Source: Acidobacteriota bacterium
GTDB taxonomy: Bacteria; Acidobacteriota; Terriglobia; Bryobacterales; Bryobacteraceae
Assembly (NCBI GenBank): GCA_023380575.1
Contig: JAMCRM010000326.1
Coordinates: forward strand, 1 to 6,611
DNA: 6,611 nucleotides
Direction of reading: 5' to 3'
Positions 4,610-6,611 of the stretch are shown one piece after another. Position 1 is the stretch's first letter. The number at the start of each line of letters is the position of its first letter. Position numbers and translations under genes: made by a program. Below the pieces are notes generated by a model. That model was not told the origin of the DNA. It made no database searches and saw only the letters and a list, made by a program, of their open reading frames with translations.

Positions 4610-6611
4610 TTACTTCCTCTATCGCACCGTTCAGGCGTTTGGGTTGCCCTTGTTATTATTCTATTTCCTCCTGCGCGGTTTGCGCGACGCCCGCTATCTC
4701 CGCTCCATGCGGCAGCGTTTCGGTTTTCTCCCCCGTACGTTTAGACAGACCTCTCCCGGGGCGATTTGGTTGCACGCCGTTTCCGTGGGCGAGGTGCTCG
4801 CATTACCGGAACTGGTGCGCCGGCTTGGCGCCGAATTCCCGCGCGCGCCGCTGTTCATTTCCACCTCGACGCTGGCCGGAAAAGCCACAGCGGAGAGCAG
4901 ACTGGGCGGCTCCTGCGCCGGAGTGTTCTATGCCCCGGTGGATTATGTCTTCGCCGTGCGGCGTGTGCTGCGGACCATACGGCCGTCCGTGGTGGTGGTC
5001 GCCGAAACCGAAATCTGGCCCAATCTGTTCCGCGAGGTCAAACGCACTGGCGCGGGACTGCTGATGGTGAACGGCCGCATTTCGGACCGTGCGGTCGCCC
5101 GCTACGTCAAGTGGCGCGGCTTTTTCCAACACGTGCTGCGTTGGCCGGACGCCATCCTGGCGCAGAGCGCGGAACTGCGCGAGCGGTTCCTTCAAGCTGG
5201 CGCTCCGCCCGCCAGCGTGCGGGTGGGCGGCAACCTGAAGTATGACTTCCAGCCGCATGAGGCCGGGCCGGATTCTCCGGTGCGCCGCTACCTGGAGCGC
5301 GTCCGCCCGGGGAAGTTATGGATGGCGGCGAGCACCATGCCGCCGGCCGGGCCTGGAGACCTGGACGAAGACGATGCGGTCATCGAAGCGTACCAGTCGC
5401 TCGCCGCGCGGCACGCGGATCTGCTGCTGATTCTCGTGCCCCGCAAGCCGGAGCGGTTTGACCTGGTGGATCGCAAGCTGCGGGCCGCGGGCGTGCCGTT
5501 CGTGCGGCGCTCCGCGCTCGCATCGGCGTCGGGCGAAGCGCTGCCGCACGTGCTGCTGCTGGACTCCATCGGCGAACTCGGCGGGCTGTTCTTTCTGGCG
5601 GATGTCGTCTTTATGGGCGGAACGCTCGCCCGGCGCGGCGGCCACAACATTCTGGAGCCCGCCTTCTTCGGCCGGCCGATTGTGGCCGGTCCGCACATGG
5701 AAAACTTCCAGGCCATTGCCGGCCAGTTCCGCGGGGCTGGCGCCATGGTCGAAATCGAATCGGCCTCCGCGCTGGCCTCGGCCGTTCACCTGTTGTTCGT
5801 CGAGCCGGACCGCGCCTCGGAATTGGGCCGGCGCGCGCTCGTGTGCGCCGAATCGCGTCGCGGCGCCACCGGCACGGCCGCGGCGGAAATCCGGCGGCTT
5901 TACACCGGCTGCTTTCCCAGCTTTCGTCCGCTGTTTTTCCTTTTGCTGTGGCCTCTTGCCCGAATCTGGGGGTGGGGAGGACGGTGGAAGCGCGCGCGCG
6001 ACTTGGCGCGCCGCAAGCGGCTGCGGGCCGCGGTCGTCAGCATCGGCAATCTCACCATGGGAGGCACGGGGAAAACCCCCATGGTCCTTTACGTGGCGGA
6101 AAAGCTGAAAGCGGCGGGTCGCAAGCCCGGAATCCTGACCCGCGGCTATGGGCGGCACTCGCCGGAAAAGCACTTGGTCCTGGATGCCGGCGCGCTCGTG
6201 CCCGCCCTGCGCTCCGGCGACGAGCCGCAGATCTTCCTGCGCGCCGCCGTGGCGCCGGTCGGCATCGGCCCGAACCGGTTTCACAACGGCCAACTCCTCG
6301 AACGGCAATTTCACGTGGACACTTTAGTGCTGGACGACGGCTTCCAGCACCTGCGCCTGGCGCGCCAGGTGGACGTGGTGCTGGTGGACGGGCTCAATCC
6401 GTTCGGTGGAGGCGAACTCTTCCCGCTCGGACGGCTGCGCGAGCCGATGAGCGGACTGGCGCGCGCCGGCATCTTCGTGATCACCCGCAGCGATTCCGGA
6501 CGCACCGTCGAGACCGTGGAGGCGATGCTGCGACGCCACAACCCGCGCGCGCCGATCTTTCAAGCGCGCGCCGTCCCGGAATGCTGGATCGAATACCAGA
6601 CGGGCTCGCCG
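4575..6611 (+). CDS. waaA-lpxK: Bifunctional Kdo transferase / lipid A 4'-kinase fusion (WaaA-LpxK), cut by window edge
   Basis: One frame stays open for 679 codons and runs off the window. Residues 1 to about 443 are a full WaaA/KdtA, which adds Kdo from CMP-Kdo to lipid IVA at the inner membrane. Visible are an N-terminal membrane anchor (about 11-35), 'HAVSVGE' (67-73) with catalytic base E73, 'ETEIWPN' (144-150), 'GNLKYD' (219-224), 'PRKPERF' (289-295) and 'GGHNILEPAFFGRPIVAGPH' (355-374) for the CMP-Kdo site. From about 446 follows LpxK, which phosphorylates the tetraacyldisaccharide 1-phosphate to lipid IVA: a membrane-associated hydrophobic helix (450-471), P-loop 'GGTGKTP' (496-502), 'GDEP' (548-551, D549), 'DDGFQH' (587-592) and 'NPFGGGELFPLGRLREP' (608-624). 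About 100 residues of LpxK, including the expected catalytic histidine, lie outside. There is no linker and no ATG or GTG at the LpxK boundary. No strong ribosome site precedes the ATG at 4575, but the anchor requires a start near it. Confidence 0.93.
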   Translation, partial: MKRTKRLQSRLIYFLYRTVQAFGLPLLLFYFLLRGLRDARYLRSMRQRFGFLPRTFRQTSPGAIWLHAVSVGEVLALPELVRRLGAEFPRAPLFISTSTLAGKATAESRLGGSCAGVFYAPVDYVFAVRRVLRTIRPSVVVVAETEIWPNLFREVKRTGAGLLMVNGRISDRAVARYVKWRGFFQHVLRWPDAILAQSAELRERFLQAGAPPASVRVGGNLKYDFQPHEAGPDSPVRRYLERVRPGKLWMAASTMPPAGPGDLDEDDAVIEAYQSLAARHADLLLILVPRKPERFDLVDRKLRAAGVPFVRRSALASASGEALPHVLLLDSIGELGGLFFLADVVFMGGTLARRGGHNILEPAFFGRPIVAGPHMENFQAIAGQFRGAGAMVEIESASALASAVHLLFVEPDRASELGRRALVCAESRRGATGTAAAEIRRLYTGCFPSFRPLFFLLLWPLARIWGWGGRWKRARDLARRKRLRAAVVSIGNLTMGGTGKTPMVLYVAEKLKAAGRKPGILTRGYGRHSPEKHLVLDAGALVPALRSGDEPQIFLRAAVAPVGIGPNRFHNGQLLERQFHVDTLVLDDGFQHLRLARQVDVVLVDGLNPFGGGELFPLGRLREPMSGLARAGIFVITRSDSGRTVETVEAMLRRHNPRAPIFQARAVPECWIEYQTGSP

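Noticed and set aside
3608..4744. A 378-codon open frame on the plus strand
   Set aside because: It overlaps the 3' half of the LysR gene in another frame, then all of the exported-protein gene in antisense and the start of waaA. The translation resembles no family.
5316..6314. A 332-codon open frame on the minus strand opposite waaA-lpxK
   Set aside because: It is antisense to a clearly recognised gene, has low-complexity R/G/A/P-rich composition and no recognisable domain. Long antisense frames are expected in such GC-rich coding DNA.
5910..6611. lpxK as a separate gene after waaA
   Set aside because: There is no stop codon between the two parts and no ATG or GTG near the LpxK N-terminus. 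The first ATG is at the P-loop.

Overview
The window looks like chromosomal sequence from a high-GC Gram-negative bacterium. The lipid A/Kdo genes imply an outer membrane with lipopolysaccharide. The style of the proteins, including the 'AASTMPPAGPGDLDEDD' stretch in the Kdo transferase, suggests a soil acidobacterium of the Solibacter/Bryobacter kind. That placement is an impression from the sequence, not a search result. Five genes can be supported: three complete ones, a complete LysR regulator among them, plus two cut by the window edges, and no mobile element, CRISPR array, tRNA or rRNA was seen.

Left part (1-3014, minus strand): a leucine biosynthesis operon read leuA -> leuB -> leuC. 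It runs off the left edge inside leuC, and leuD may follow outside. leuA and leuB overlap by one base (TAATG). leuB and leuC are separated by a 107-base spacer that carries a perfect 12-bp hairpin and two weaker stems. The leuA product is a short isopropylmalate synthase of 389 residues. It ends where the C-terminal leucine-binding regulatory domain of the classical enzyme would begin, so feedback control by leucine may be absent or reside elsewhere.

Middle (3015-3992): a 102-base divergent intergenic region, then a LysR-type regulator on the plus strand. The intergenic region holds a good sigma70-like leuA promoter with a very short leader, an exact TATAAT in the opposite direction, and an imperfect 21-bp dyad that touches both. 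The simplest reading is that the LysR protein controls the leu operon and itself. This is inferred from layout.

Right part (4004-6611): a small exported protein of unknown function lies on the minus strand. Its 5' end overlaps by 35 bases, head to head, with a large plus-strand gene. That gene encodes one continuous polypeptide (679 codons to the window edge) in which a complete Kdo transferase (WaaA/KdtA) is fused to the lipid A 4'-kinase LpxK. These enzymes catalyse consecutive steps of Kdo-lipid A synthesis. The fusion is the most notable item in the window.
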